64,000 nt of DNA, taken from NCBI GenBank assembly GCA_017622995.1, contig JAGAQA010000031.1:42055-106054 (forward strand), read 5' to 3'. The DNA comes from Oscillospiraceae bacterium. Lineage in GTDB: Bacteria > Bacillota > Clostridia > Oscillospirales > Oscillospiraceae. Below, in pieces: positions 1 to 8,098 of the stretch. The notes below the pieces were generated by a model, which searched no databases, had not been told where the DNA came from, and saw nothing but the letters and a program-made list of their open reading frames with translations. Every line of letters starts with the position of its first letter. The stretch's first letter is position 1. A program made the position numbers and the translations under genes.

Positions 1-406
1 GGGATACCGGGGGGAGCCCCATTTTTTCCGTGATCAGCTCCGTCATAAAGCGGATCTTTTCCTCCATGGCCCTTTCGCTGTACTCAATCAGGTAGGCCGC
101 CCCGGGGGTACAGTCGGTGCGGGCAGGAAGCGCTTCCTCCATAGGCGGACAGTTCCAGGCGTGCAGGTGCATCCCGATTTCGCAGAGCCCCCGGTCCTGT
201 TTTCCCCTGGCAAAGGCGCAGAAGCGGGGATCCTGAAGCATTTCGTAATTACTCAGGTAAACGGGCTTCATGCCGTATTCTTCGCAAAGACTCTGAAACG
301 GGGGCAGAAACCGGGTGTTTTCCGTGCCGATGGGCTGGCCTTCCCGCCAGGCCCACAGGTTGTCCCCCTCCGTATCGATGGTGATGATCAGATGTTTATG
401 TTCCAT
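1..406 (-). CDS. Polysaccharide deacetylase-like protein (5' part of gene only)
   Basis: The gene runs off the left edge; 135 N-terminal codons are visible. The protein opens with a hydrophobic strand followed by TIDTEGDNLW, resembling the start of the metal-binding strand in NodB/WalW-type carbohydrate esterase 4 relatives, and later shows GMHLHAWNCPP, a plausible second metal-site segment. Such enzymes remove acyl groups from cell-surface sugars. Its ATG overlaps the stop of the upstream glycosyltransferase by 11 bases, so it is the sixth visible gene of the polysaccharide operon and is probably translationally coupled. The family call rests on the N-terminus alone; catalytic residues further on cannot be seen. 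Confidence 0.6.
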   Translation of the reverse strand, partial: MEHKHLIITIDTEGDNLWAWREGQPIGTENTRFLPPFQSLCEEYGMKPVYLSNYEMLQDPRFCAFARGKQDRGLCEIGMHLHAWNCPPMEEALPARTDCTPGAAYLIEYSERAMEEKIRFMTELITEKMGLPPVS

Positions 407-1514
407 GCAGCAGACCTTCGTATTCCTTTATCAGTTCCGGAATCACCGTTTCCATATCAAAGCGGGTCAGATCCTTGGGCGCCGGGTTTTCTATGTCCCC
501 GTTCAAAATGGCCTCCGCCCAAACCTCATTGGGCTCCTCCAGGCTGACGGACACGGCCTGCCGGGTACACAGCACATCCTCCGGCACCGCCCGGGATACC
601 ACGCACCGCACCCCCTGGGCCTGGGCTTCCACCGCCGCCAAGCCAAAGGACTCGGATTTGGAGGGCAGCACAAAGCAGTCCAGGGCCGCCAGAATGGCAT
701 CCGCGTCCGAACGGATGCCCGGGAAGAATACCGCTTCCCCAAATCCGTATTGAACTGCCTGTGCCTTCAGCTTTTCCATTCTGCCCTCCGCGTCTCCGCC
801 TACAATCAGCAGCAGCGCGTCAGGCCGTTTTTCTTTAACCTTTCCGAAAATCGCCAGCAGCCGTTCGTGATTCTTCACTTCATGCAGGCGGCCCAGGGTG
901 CCCACCAGAAAGCCCTCTTTCGGGATCCCCAGACGTTTGCGCAGCTCTTCCCGGTCATACCGGATTTCCCGCACCTTGCCCAGGTCCAGTCCATTGGGGA
1001 TGCAGAGTACCCGGTCCGTTTGAAGACGCATCTGCGCTTCCTGCCGGTCTTCCTGGGTCAGCGCGCATAGATACATCCCCCGAATGCACAGCTTCTTCAG
1101 AAGCCGGGTATTCGCCTCTCCCAGCATCCCCAGATTCCGCTCCACCCGGGAGTGGAAGGTAAACACCATCCGCTCTGCCGGAAAATCCAGCCGGTCCACA
1201 TGGTCCGGCAGGCCGTGCAGGTGGACAATATCCGGTTGATAGGTTTTCAGCAGCCGGTTAAAGGCGTGGGAAAGGCCCAAAAGCCGTGCGGCCCGCTTGC
1301 GCTGCATACCGAACGGTGCCGTAACAGAGCCTTTCCACAGGGGGATTACCGGCACGCCGCCCTCCTGCAATTTTCTCGCCAGGAAGCTGTCCGTATGGAA
1401 ATCCTCCACCAGGCACACCTCACAGCCCCGTTTTTTCAGTTGAAGCAGATACTCTGCACACACCGTTTCCGCTCCCCCAATTTGGAGGGAATAGGTGTAA
1501 AACAGGATGCGCAT
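396..1514 (-). CDS. GT4-family glycosyltransferase
   Basis: This 372-residue protein is a GT-B fold, retaining glycosyltransferase that would add a sugar from a nucleotide-sugar donor to the growing glycan at the inner membrane face. The N-terminus has the typical GGAET acceptor-domain loop (residues 13-17) and the C-terminal donor domain carries PSKSESFGLAAVEAQAQG, which contains the E-x7-E signature of GT4 enzymes. It lies 21 bases downstream of another GT4 gene and overlaps the deacetylase-like gene after it, all in one orientation. Donor and acceptor sugars cannot be read from sequence. Confidence 0.88.
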   Translation of the reverse strand: MRILFYTYSLQIGGAETVCAEYLLQLKKRGCEVCLVEDFHTDSFLARKLQEGGVPVIPLWKGSVTAPFGMQRKRAARLLGLSHAFNRLLKTYQPDIVHLHGLPDHVDRLDFPAERMVFTFHSRVERNLGMLGEANTRLLKKLCIRGMYLCALTQEDRQEAQMRLQTDRVLCIPNGLDLGKVREIRYDREELRKRLGIPKEGFLVGTLGRLHEVKNHERLLAIFGKVKEKRPDALLLIVGGDAEGRMEKLKAQAVQYGFGEAVFFPGIRSDADAILAALDCFVLPSKSESFGLAAVEAQAQGVRCVVSRAVPEDVLCTRQAVSVSLEEPNEVWAEAILNGDIENPAPKDLTRFDMETVIPELIKEYEGLLHGT

Positions 1515-1535
1515 TGGGTTCCTCCTTTTCGCAGG

Positions 1536-2786
1536 TTACTCTGTTACGCCGATCCGGCGGGCAATTTCCAAAAAGCGCTGCCAATGGGCCTGGGGCGCGT
1601 ATTTTTTCTCACACAGTTCCCTTGCGTAACGGCCCATTTCCATCCGCTTTTCCGGATTCTCATACAGGGTCCGGATGGCCTGGGCGATTTGGGAAGAATT
1701 CCGGGGTTCAAACAGGATCCCCGACTTTCCGTCCTCCACCGCGTCGGAAAGGCTTCCCAGGTCGGAGGCGATTACCGGCTTTCCGTAGGCATAGCTTTCC
1801 AGAATCACATTGGGCAGATTCTCATACCAAACGGCGGGGCAGGCCACACACATGGCGTTTGCAATCAGGTCCTCCAGGGCTTTGCCCTTCCGGAAGCCCG
1901 CGAAGCGGATCTTCTCCCGGATGCCCAGCTCCTCGATCCGGGCCATCAGCGCCGGGTCGCAGCTTTCCTCTGTGCCCGTAATGGCCAGGGTAACCGGGAG
2001 CTCCTTCAGCAATCCCATGGCCTCCACCGCATAGCCGAAGCCCTTTTCCTCGGAAAACCGGCCCAGACAGAGCACATAGTCCTCCGATTCGTAGTGGGGC
2101 TGAATCTCCGTGCAGTCAATGAAGGTTGGGTTTACATAAACCTTATCCTCCGGGAAAAAGCCAGACTCCACCAAAAGCTTTTTGGTAAATTCCGGCGGGG
2201 TGATCACCGCGTCCACCGCGTCGTAGGTTCTGCGCGCTCTGTGGTAAGCGCAGGAGGCCGCCCGGAGGGCGGACAGGGCCCCGGAGCCCTTGACGCAGCG
2301 GTGCCGGATCATGGGCCGGTAATCTCCGGACATACATTCCCGGCAGATTTCCCCCTCCCGCATCATATTGTATTTCCCGCAGATCAGCCGGAAATCCGAG
2401 ATGCGGTGGATAACGGGAACCCCTTCTTCCTTTGCCGCCCGAAAAATATCCGGTGTCAGCTGGCCCGGGATCAGAACGTACAACAGGTCCGGCTTTATCT
2501 CCCGGATCAAAGCCTTCATCTTGCGATAGGCCTCCCGGTTGTGGAATTCGTGCCAGACGCCCTTTGCCAGATAGGAAAGATTTCTGTTCCCCGCGTCGTA
2601 GTTTCCGCCGGCGTTTTCATCCCCCACAAAGAAGCGGCCATATTCCGTTTCCTCATTGGTGGGATAGTTTACGGAAAAGGGAATCACCTCTGCCCCGTTC
2701 TGCCGGGCCAAATCCATAAACTTGAACAGATACCGTTCCGGTCCGCCCTGAAAATAAAACTTATAGTGGGCCACAATAATTTTCAT
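1536..2786 (-). CDS. GT4-family glycosyltransferase
   Basis: A 416-residue GT-B glycosyltransferase. The N-terminal loop reads YFQGGPERYLFKF and the donor-binding half has YENLPNVILESYAYGKPV, the E-x7-E region of family GT4. A cysteine-rich insert around residues 125-150 (CGKYN...CRECMSG...RCVKG) resembles the small metal-knuckle insert seen in some bacterial GT4 enzymes of capsule loci; its role is unknown to me. The gene begins 3 bases after the radical SAM gene ends, so the two are probably translated together. Likely a middle-step transferase of the same repeat-unit pathway. Confidence 0.87.
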   Translation of the reverse strand: MKIIVAHYKFYFQGGPERYLFKFMDLARQNGAEVIPFSVNYPTNEETEYGRFFVGDENAGGNYDAGNRNLSYLAKGVWHEFHNREAYRKMKALIREIKPDLLYVLIPGQLTPDIFRAAKEEGVPVIHRISDFRLICGKYNMMREGEICRECMSGDYRPMIRHRCVKGSGALSALRAASCAYHRARRTYDAVDAVITPPEFTKKLLVESGFFPEDKVYVNPTFIDCTEIQPHYESEDYVLCLGRFSEEKGFGYAVEAMGLLKELPVTLAITGTEESCDPALMARIEELGIREKIRFAGFRKGKALEDLIANAMCVACPAVWYENLPNVILESYAYGKPVIASDLGSLSDAVEDGKSGILFEPRNSSQIAQAIRTLYENPEKRMEMGRYARELCEKKYAPQAHWQRFLEIARRIGVTE

Positions 2787-2789
2787 AGC

Positions 2790-3968
2790 TCAGTTTTCCT
2801 CTTTCATCTGGCCTGCCAGATCCTCCGCCACGATCTCCTCACCGGAGCGGCTTTCCAGCTGCTCCTTGCTCTTTTCGCTGAGACCGTTGTCAATCTGGCA
2901 GCTGAAGTCGCAGGTGGAGCAGGCATCCAGCTCTTCCTTGGTGACCTTGCCGTCCCGGTAATCCCGGACAATTTTGTTTTCATACATACTGTATGGGTGC
3001 TTGGTAAAGAGGGACTTTGCCTTGTGGACCAGAACCCACCAGGCAGGCACCCAGATATACTTTTTCATGGCGGGCGACGCGGAGCCGATCATCCAGCATT
3101 CCCGGCCGCAGTGCTTGACCCGGGCCCGGACGGCGTTGGCCTGATCGCTGTTCCACAGGGTATCCCAATCCGTATCCTTGAGGTTTCCCATAACCTCCTT
3201 GTCCTTGGTGCCGTTGCAGGGCATCACGTCGCCGTAGGGGTCGATGAAGAAGGTGTCCACGCTCATGTCGCAGGGCAGAAGCCGGGGCTGTCCGTAGATG
3301 TAGTTGATGAGGCCGTGGTTGAAATAGGCCCGGAACCACTTTTTGGGGCTGTTGGACCGCAGCAGCTCGTTGACCAGGTCCTCAAAATGCTTGGCAACCG
3401 CGGGCCGGTCGTGGATGATGTTTTTGGACTCCACGAAGTAGAAGCTGTTGTGTAAGGAGGCGGTGGCGAACTCCATGCCCATCTCGTCGGAGATTTTGTA
3501 CAGCGCCACCAGGTCCTGGGCGTTTCTGTCCTGCACCGTCATGCCGAAGCCCACATCGGGGTGGTGCTTTTCCACCAGCTTCTTGAGGGTGGTATACCCC
3601 CGGTTGAAGCCGTCGGGCAGGCCCCGGATGGCATTGTTGGTCTCCTCCAAGCCCTCGATGGAAATGCGGATGCCCAGTTTGGGGAATTTGTCGCACAGGT
3701 CCAGAATCCGGTCCGTAAAGAAACCGTTGGTGGAGATCACCACCCGGTCCGTCTTGGTGTACAGCTCCCGGATAATATCCTCCAGATCCTGGCGGATAAA
3801 GGGCTCGCCGCCGGTGACATTCACAAAATTCATTTTGGGCAGCTTGCGGATGGTTTCCACCGTCAGCTCCTCCTCCGGTCTGGAGGGGGCCTTATACCGG
3901 TTGCACATGGAGCACCGGGCGTTGCAGCGATAGGTCACGATCACCGTGCCGTTCAGTTTTTTAGCCAT
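2790..3968 (-). CDS. Radical SAM protein with C-terminal SPASM-like cysteines
   Basis: A 392-residue radical S-adenosylmethionine enzyme. The [4Fe-4S] cluster motif CxxxCxxC is at residues 15-22 (CNARCSMC), followed by GGEP, which binds the SAM amino group, and further barrel strands. The second half has several cysteines (LPCDMS, MPCNG, HCGRECWM, CSTCDFSC) in the arrangement expected for a SPASM domain holding auxiliary iron-sulfur clusters. SPASM proteins modify peptides, proteins or sugars; here the gene sits inside a glycan operon between an acyltransferase (12 bases upstream) and a glycosyltransferase, so a modification of the glycan, its lipid carrier or a co-encoded protein is possible. 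Substrate unknown. Confidence 0.85.
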   Translation of the reverse strand: MAKKLNGTVIVTYRCNARCSMCNRYKAPSRPEEELTVETIRKLPKMNFVNVTGGEPFIRQDLEDIIRELYTKTDRVVISTNGFFTDRILDLCDKFPKLGIRISIEGLEETNNAIRGLPDGFNRGYTTLKKLVEKHHPDVGFGMTVQDRNAQDLVALYKISDEMGMEFATASLHNSFYFVESKNIIHDRPAVAKHFEDLVNELLRSNSPKKWFRAYFNHGLINYIYGQPRLLPCDMSVDTFFIDPYGDVMPCNGTKDKEVMGNLKDTDWDTLWNSDQANAVRARVKHCGRECWMIGSASPAMKKYIWVPAWWVLVHKAKSLFTKHPYSMYENKIVRDYRDGKVTKEELDACSTCDFSCQIDNGLSEKSKEQLESRSGEEIVAEDLAGQMKEEN

Positions 3969-3980
3969 AGGTTTTCCTCC

Positions 3981-4535
3981 CTAGCATAGGCCGTCTGTCC
4001 CGGATTCCGGGATCCGGCTGTTGATGTAGCCCTCCGTCGCACCGTCCCGATGCACCCAGCTGCAGGGATTCCCCACAACCACACTATGGGCGGGTATGCT
4101 CCGGTTGACAAACGCGTTGGGCGCGATGAGCACATCGTCCCCGATGGTAATGTTCCCGACGATGGTGGCATTCACACCAATCCATACCCTGCTGCCGATG
4201 GTAGGCGCGCCCTTTCGCACACCCCGGTTTTCTTTGCCAATGGTGACGCCCTTGGAAAGATTCACATTCTCCCCCAGCACCGCATCGGAATTAATGGAAA
4301 TCCCGTAGGGGTGATCTATAAAAAAGCCTCTTCCAATTCTGGCTCGCCAGGAAATTTCGACGCCATGTTTCCTGCTCAGCATCACATAGCGCACAAGGTA
4401 CAGCTTTCGCAAAAACGGATTCCGGCAGGTATTGACCTTTCTATGGTAGAAATGGAATCTGCGCATCCACCAATCCAACCGGATATGACCGTATCGGGCA
4501 AGATCCCCCCGATAGTAGGACTGAAACTCATTCAT
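3981..4535 (-). CDS. Hexapeptide-repeat acyltransferase (serine acetyltransferase-like)
   Basis: A 184-residue protein whose C-terminal half is a left-handed beta-helix of hexapeptide repeats (for example IGVNATIVGNITIGDDVLIA), preceded by RIGRGFFIDHPYG with the histidine expected in CysE/CysE-like acetyltransferases. It lacks the long N-terminal CysE domain and belongs with the short forms found in capsule and O-antigen loci, which move an acetyl group from acetyl-CoA to a sugar. Its start overlaps the end of the upstream GT4 gene by 8 bases. It could still be a metabolic serine acetyltransferase; context favours glycan O-acetylation. Confidence 0.8.
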   Translation of the reverse strand: MNEFQSYYRGDLARYGHIRLDWWMRRFHFYHRKVNTCRNPFLRKLYLVRYVMLSRKHGVEISWRARIGRGFFIDHPYGISINSDAVLGENVNLSKGVTIGKENRGVRKGAPTIGSRVWIGVNATIVGNITIGDDVLIAPNAFVNRSIPAHSVVVGNPCSWVHRDGATEGYINSRIPESGTDGLC

Positions 4536-5622
4536 AGAAGGATGCTCCTTTCTCTTTGCCCCGGTAGGCCTCCAGGGTCTTTTCCGTCACCTGATCCCAG
4601 CCCAAAAGCGCGTCGGAGGGCACATAGTCCTTCCGGTGGGCGCTGACGGCTTCCAGCTGGGCCTGCAGATCCGCCACATCCCCATGCCGGAAGAAATAGC
4701 TGTTGGCTTCATCCACCCGGTTTTCCCGGATGTCGGATACCAGGCACACCCGGCCATAGCCCAGGGCCTCCAAAAGGCTCATGGGCATCCCCTCAATGTC
4801 GGAAGGGAGCACGTAAAGGTAGGCATTGCTGTAGAGCTCCGAAAGAAGCTCCCCCTGTACAAAGCCGGTAAAGAGAATGCCAGGGTCATCTCCTGCCAGA
4901 GCCCGCATTTCTTCGTAATACTCCCTGCTGTGGCCGCTGCCGCCGGCAATGACCAGCTTCTGGGGGATATTCGCCTTTTTGTAAGCCTGGATCAGGTAAT
5001 GCAGGCCCTTTTCCGGCACGATCCGGGCAAGAAACAGGATGTAGTCTTCCCCCAGCAGCCCAAACCGCTCCGTAATCAGCCGGGCTTTCCTGGTTTCAAA
5101 CCGCTCAAAGCCATTGGGAATCAGGATTGTTTCCAGGCCGTAGGCTTCCTGAAAATAATCGTAGTCGTTGCGGCACAGGGTGATGATTTCGTCGGCGTAC
5201 CGCACCACCATTTTCTCGGAGAAATGAAGGATTTTGTTTCCGATCCCCTGGAATTTGCTCCGTTTCCAGTCAATTCCATGGATGGTGACCACAATTTTCT
5301 TCCTGCTCAGGGCAGTGAGAAACAAAAAGCAGGTATTGCCCAGGGCATGAAAATGGAGCACATCGTAGCTGCCCCACAGAGCGCGGATGGTTGCCAGGAA
5401 CGAGGACACCAGCGCGTCTGTGGCCTTTTTGTCAATGGTGAACACCTCTTTCACCCGGACGCCGTCAACCGTTTTTTCCGACCGGACACCCTTTTTCTTC
5501 CGGACATACACCGTCACAGCCTGGCCCTTTTTGACCAGCTCCCGGGAGAGTCTGCCCACGACCACATCGATTCCGCCCTCACGGGAGGGGATTCGTTTTG
5601 GGCCGATCATGGCGATTTTCAT
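4528..5622 (-). CDS. GT4-family glycosyltransferase, first gene of the operon
   Basis: A 364-residue GT-B enzyme starting MKIAMIGPKRIPSREGGID, the loop typical of rhamnosyl- and related GT4 transferases, and ending with PSDIEGMPMSLLEALGYG, the E-x7-E donor region. It is the promoter-proximal gene of the minus-strand polysaccharide operon, with a good promoter 64-92 bases upstream. Being first, it may add the second sugar after the phosphosugar transferase encoded divergently at 5843, but this is inference. Specificity cannot be assigned. Confidence 0.88.
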   Translation of the reverse strand: MKIAMIGPKRIPSREGGIDVVVGRLSRELVKKGQAVTVYVRKKKGVRSEKTVDGVRVKEVFTIDKKATDALVSSFLATIRALWGSYDVLHFHALGNTCFLFLTALSRKKIVVTIHGIDWKRSKFQGIGNKILHFSEKMVVRYADEIITLCRNDYDYFQEAYGLETILIPNGFERFETRKARLITERFGLLGEDYILFLARIVPEKGLHYLIQAYKKANIPQKLVIAGGSGHSREYYEEMRALAGDDPGILFTGFVQGELLSELYSNAYLYVLPSDIEGMPMSLLEALGYGRVCLVSDIRENRVDEANSYFFRHGDVADLQAQLEAVSAHRKDYVPSDALLGWDQVTEKTLEAYRGKEKGASFYE

Positions 5623-5685
5623 GGCAATCCCTCACATACACGCATTCTTTCTGATTTTTCCCGGAATCCGGGCATTCTTCCGCTT

Positions 5686-5714
5686 ATTGTACCATACTCC
5701 TTTCGGAAAGGCAA
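5686..5714 (-). promoter_or_regulatory. Promoter of the minus-strand polysaccharide operon
   Basis: Read on the minus strand: TTGCCT, 17 bases, TACAAT. It lies upstream of the GT4 gene starting at 5622 and back to back with the plus-strand promoter at 5757. Confidence 0.65.
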
Positions 5715-5756
5715 GCAGCCCTTTCTCTCAAACGGCCCTTTGCCAAAGGAAATCTA

Positions 5757-5785
5757 TTGCATTCTGTCTGAAAAACAGGTATAAT
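5757..5785 (+). promoter_or_regulatory. Promoter of the sugar-phosphate transferase gene
   Basis: TTGCAT, 17 bases, TATAAT, followed by a leader of about 50 bases to a GTG start with a GGAG site. The two divergent promoters are about 45 bases apart and could share a regulator. Confidence 0.7.
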
Positions 5786-5842
5786 AAAGAATACAATGGG
5801 TTTTGTATGGGCTAGTCCCATTTTGGAATAGGAGTAAACACC

Positions 5843-7270
5843 GTGCGGAAACGAAATATACTGGATGATCTGAAATTTTTAATACGTGCCACGGAAGGAA
5901 TCCTGGAAATCGGGCTGCTGACCATCGTTTTTTACGGTGCCTGGAAGCTGGGCTACTGGGGCATTTCCTTCCCGGAAGACTTTGGCGGAACTTCCCTGTA
6001 CCTGTTGCTGGGCGTATACGCCCTGACCATGACCGCGGTCTTTTTTCTCTGCGACTGCTTCCGCTACGGTCACGCCAAGCTCATCGATCTGGCAATTTCC
6101 CAATGGCTGTCCGTATTTATTGTGGATGTCATCATCTTCTTTGTGCTGTGTCTGGTGGCCTCTGACCGGGTCCGGATCTGGCCGATTTTCACCGCCCTCG
6201 CCCTGGACTGTGTTCTGAGCTTTGCCTGCTGTGCCCTCTTCACCCGGATCTACCACTCCCTGTACGTTCCCCGGAATATGCTGCTGATCTATGAGGACGA
6301 AAGCGCTCTGGATCTGAAGTTCAAAATGGATGCCCGCCGGGACAAATACTCCATCACGGAAGTGATTTCCGTAAAGGCCGGTCTTCCCAGAATTCTCTCC
6401 GCCATCGACCGCCACGATGCCGTTGTCATCAACGATGTGGACGGCGACGAGCGGAATGCCCTGATCAAATACTGCTACGCCCGCAGCATCCGCACCTATG
6501 TGGTTCCCCAGGTAACAGACATTATTCTCTCCTCCGCCCAGGATGTAACCCTGCTGGACACACCCCTGAAGCTGGTTCGGGGCCGGGGCCTTACCGTGGT
6601 GCAGCGTATCTGCAAGCGGGCCATGGACATTGTGCTGTGTCTCATCGCCCTGATTCCCGCGGCGCCCATTATGCTGGTCACCGCCCTGGCCATCAAGCTG
6701 GAAGACGGCGGTCCCGTATTCTACCGGCAGAAGCGGGTCACCCGGGACGGCAAGGTTTTTGAGATTCTGAAATTCCGCAGCATGATCGTGGATGCCGAGA
6801 AAAACGGCTATGACCTGAGCATGCGCGCCAACGGCAGGGACCCCAGAATTACCAAAGTGGGTAACGTGATCCGGGGCTGCCGGGTGGACGAGCTGCCCCA
6901 GATTCTGAACATTCTCCGGGGGGATATGTCCATTGTGGGTCCCCGGCCGGAGCGGGTAGAAAACGTGGAAGCCTACAGCCGGGAGTTCCCGGAATGGCAC
7001 TACCGGGAGCGGGTCAAGGCAGGTCTCACCGGCTACGCCCAGATCTTCGGCAAGTACAACACCACTCCGGAGGATAAGCTGCGGCTGGACCTCATCTATA
7101 TTGAAAACTACTCTCTGCTTCTGGACATCAAGCTGATTTTTATGACCGGCCGGGTTCTGTTCAGCAAGGAGTCCACCGAAGGCTTTGAGATGCAGGAGCA
7201 GATGCGGGCCTATCGGGAGGAAACCCTGAAAAACTTCACCGTAGAAGACGAGCCCTTACAGAAGGTATAA
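5843..7270 (+). CDS. Exopolysaccharide polyprenyl glycosylphosphotransferase
   Basis: A 475-residue integral membrane enzyme that starts glycan synthesis by moving a sugar-1-phosphate onto undecaprenyl phosphate. The first half has four hydrophobic segments and a nucleotide-binding-like soluble part. The last ~210 residues form the bacterial sugar transferase domain: a membrane re-entrant segment (MDIVLCLIALIPAAPIML), then VFYRQKRV, KFRSM and VDELPQILNILRGDMSIVGPRP, all hallmark motifs. The start is GTG at 5843 with GGAG 8 bases upstream. It faces away from the glycosyltransferase operon and presumably supplies its first lipid-linked intermediate. The first sugar is unknown. Confidence 0.93.
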   Translation: MRKRNILDDLKFLIRATEGILEIGLLTIVFYGAWKLGYWGISFPEDFGGTSLYLLLGVYALTMTAVFFLCDCFRYGHAKLIDLAISQWLSVFIVDVIIFFVLCLVASDRVRIWPIFTALALDCVLSFACCALFTRIYHSLYVPRNMLLIYEDESALDLKFKMDARRDKYSITEVISVKAGLPRILSAIDRHDAVVINDVDGDERNALIKYCYARSIRTYVVPQVTDIILSSAQDVTLLDTPLKLVRGRGLTVVQRICKRAMDIVLCLIALIPAAPIMLVTALAIKLEDGGPVFYRQKRVTRDGKVFEILKFRSMIVDAEKNGYDLSMRANGRDPRITKVGNVIRGCRVDELPQILNILRGDMSIVGPRPERVENVEAYSREFPEWHYRERVKAGLTGYAQIFGKYNTTPEDKLRLDLIYIENYSLLLDIKLIFMTGRVLFSKESTEGFEMQEQMRAYREETLKNFTVEDEPLQKV

Positions 7271-7308
7271 AACAACCGCCCGAATCGGGAGCGTTCGTAA
7301 AACAGTTT

Positions 7309-7338
7309 CAGTCCCGGCAGTAATGTCTGCCGGGACTG
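7309..7338 (+). terminator. Stem-loop after the sugar transferase gene
   Basis: A perfect 12-bp stem (CAGTCCCGGCAG and its complement) with a 6-base loop, followed by GTTCTTG. The tail is only moderately T-rich, so termination may be partial. Confidence 0.6.
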
Positions 7339-7413
7339 TTCTTGCATAAATTGAAGCCGTATGATATGATTAAACAGACCGATAGACTTGAATTTGGCAA
7401 AGGAGGTACTCAC

Positions 7414-7770
7414 ATGAAAAAGTTGATAGCATTGTTTTTAGCATTGGCTTGCGTGTTGGCTATGGTTGGTTGTGCCACTCAAAATGAAGAACCAACGGGA
7501 TACCCCACAGGTAAAATCCAGCAACCGCAAATCATGTATAATGGGCAGATTTATTTCTATTTCGCAACTGGTTTTGACGAACCCTTACCCGATGGATATG
7601 CACTTGCTGGCAGCATCGCCGTGGTTGATAATGACAATGAGCCAGCAGAAGATTTTCATGGTGCAAGAGTTGAATTAGCACAAGAGGTTTATGCATCGGA
7701 AGACGATACCGACACTGTCTATGTAAAATACGAAAAGGGCTATGCTCAATTTACGATAAAGAAAAAATGA
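7414..7770 (+). CDS. Small lipoprotein of unknown function
   Basis: A 118-residue secreted lipoprotein: a lysine-start signal peptide and the lipobox LAMVGC, so the mature protein begins at Cys21 or thereabouts and would be anchored to the outer face of the membrane. The mature part has no motif I recognise; it is beta-rich, with many acidic residues and tyrosines. The start is chosen at 7414 because AAAGGAGG lies just upstream; an in-frame ATG at 7342 has no such site. The gene is visibly richer in A and T, with different codon choice, than the polysaccharide genes on either side, and it adjoins a transfer-origin-like sequence, suggesting it arrived by horizontal transfer. Confidence 0.75.
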   Translation: MKKLIALFLALACVLAMVGCATQNEEPTGYPTGKIQQPQIMYNGQIYFYFATGFDEPLPDGYALAGSIAVVDNDNEPAEDFHGARVELAQEVYASEDDTDTVYVKYEKGYAQFTIKKK

Positions 7771-7800
7771 CAGCCAGATTCCAATTTTTCGAACTGATAC

Positions 7801-7840
7801 TAAGGGCGCACTTCTATACGGATTAAACCCGTATGTGCGC
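7801..7840 (-). other. Orphan MOBQ (IncQ/pIP501-type) origin of transfer
   Basis: On the minus strand an inverted repeat (ATACGG, 7-base loop, CCGTAT) is followed two bases later by AAGTGCGCCCTTA. The 11-base core AAGTGCGCCCT is the nick-region sequence known for RSF1010-like and pIP501-like plasmids, and the order inverted repeat then nick region is the same. A second pair, GCGCAC at 7806-7811 and GTGCGC at 7835-7840, extends the stem across the nick region. No relaxase gene is present on either strand nearby, so this is an isolated or leftover origin. Confidence 0.6.
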
Positions 7841-7858
7841 TCATCTCCGGCCAAAGAG

Positions 7859-8050
7859 CCGCCGCAATGCGGCGGTTGGCCTCCGAAACGCCTCGCTGCG
7901 GCTCGGTGTGCGAGACCGAACACCCCGGACACCTGAATGTCCGGGGTGCTTTGCGTCACTATGTTCCGAACGAGGGGCTGCACCCCTTGCGACGCTAAAG
8001 TGGCTATTCTCTTAAGACAACAGGCGTGACCACAAATTGGTCGCGCCTTT
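7859..8050. repeat. Cluster of strong stem-loops, probable mobile-element remnant
   Basis: The non-coding stretch between the lipoprotein gene and ugd holds several hairpins: CCGCCGCAATGCGGCGG at 7859-7875, an 11-bp perfect stem at 7921-7948 with a 6-base loop, a short stem around 7971-7989, and a 10-bp stem at 8022-8048 followed by TTTTGCC that looks like a plus-strand terminator. No ORF of note crosses it. Together with the adjoining transfer-origin sequence it looks like the end of a decayed mobilizable element. Confidence 0.45.
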
Positions 8051-8098
8051 TGCCTAATGTTACTGTCTTACAAACACCCCGCTAAGGGCGGTTGTTTT

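Noticed and set aside
1152-3455. A 767-codon open frame on the plus strand opposite the glycosyltransferase and radical SAM genes
   Set aside because: It is antisense to three well-supported genes and has no recognisable motif; same GC-bias effect.
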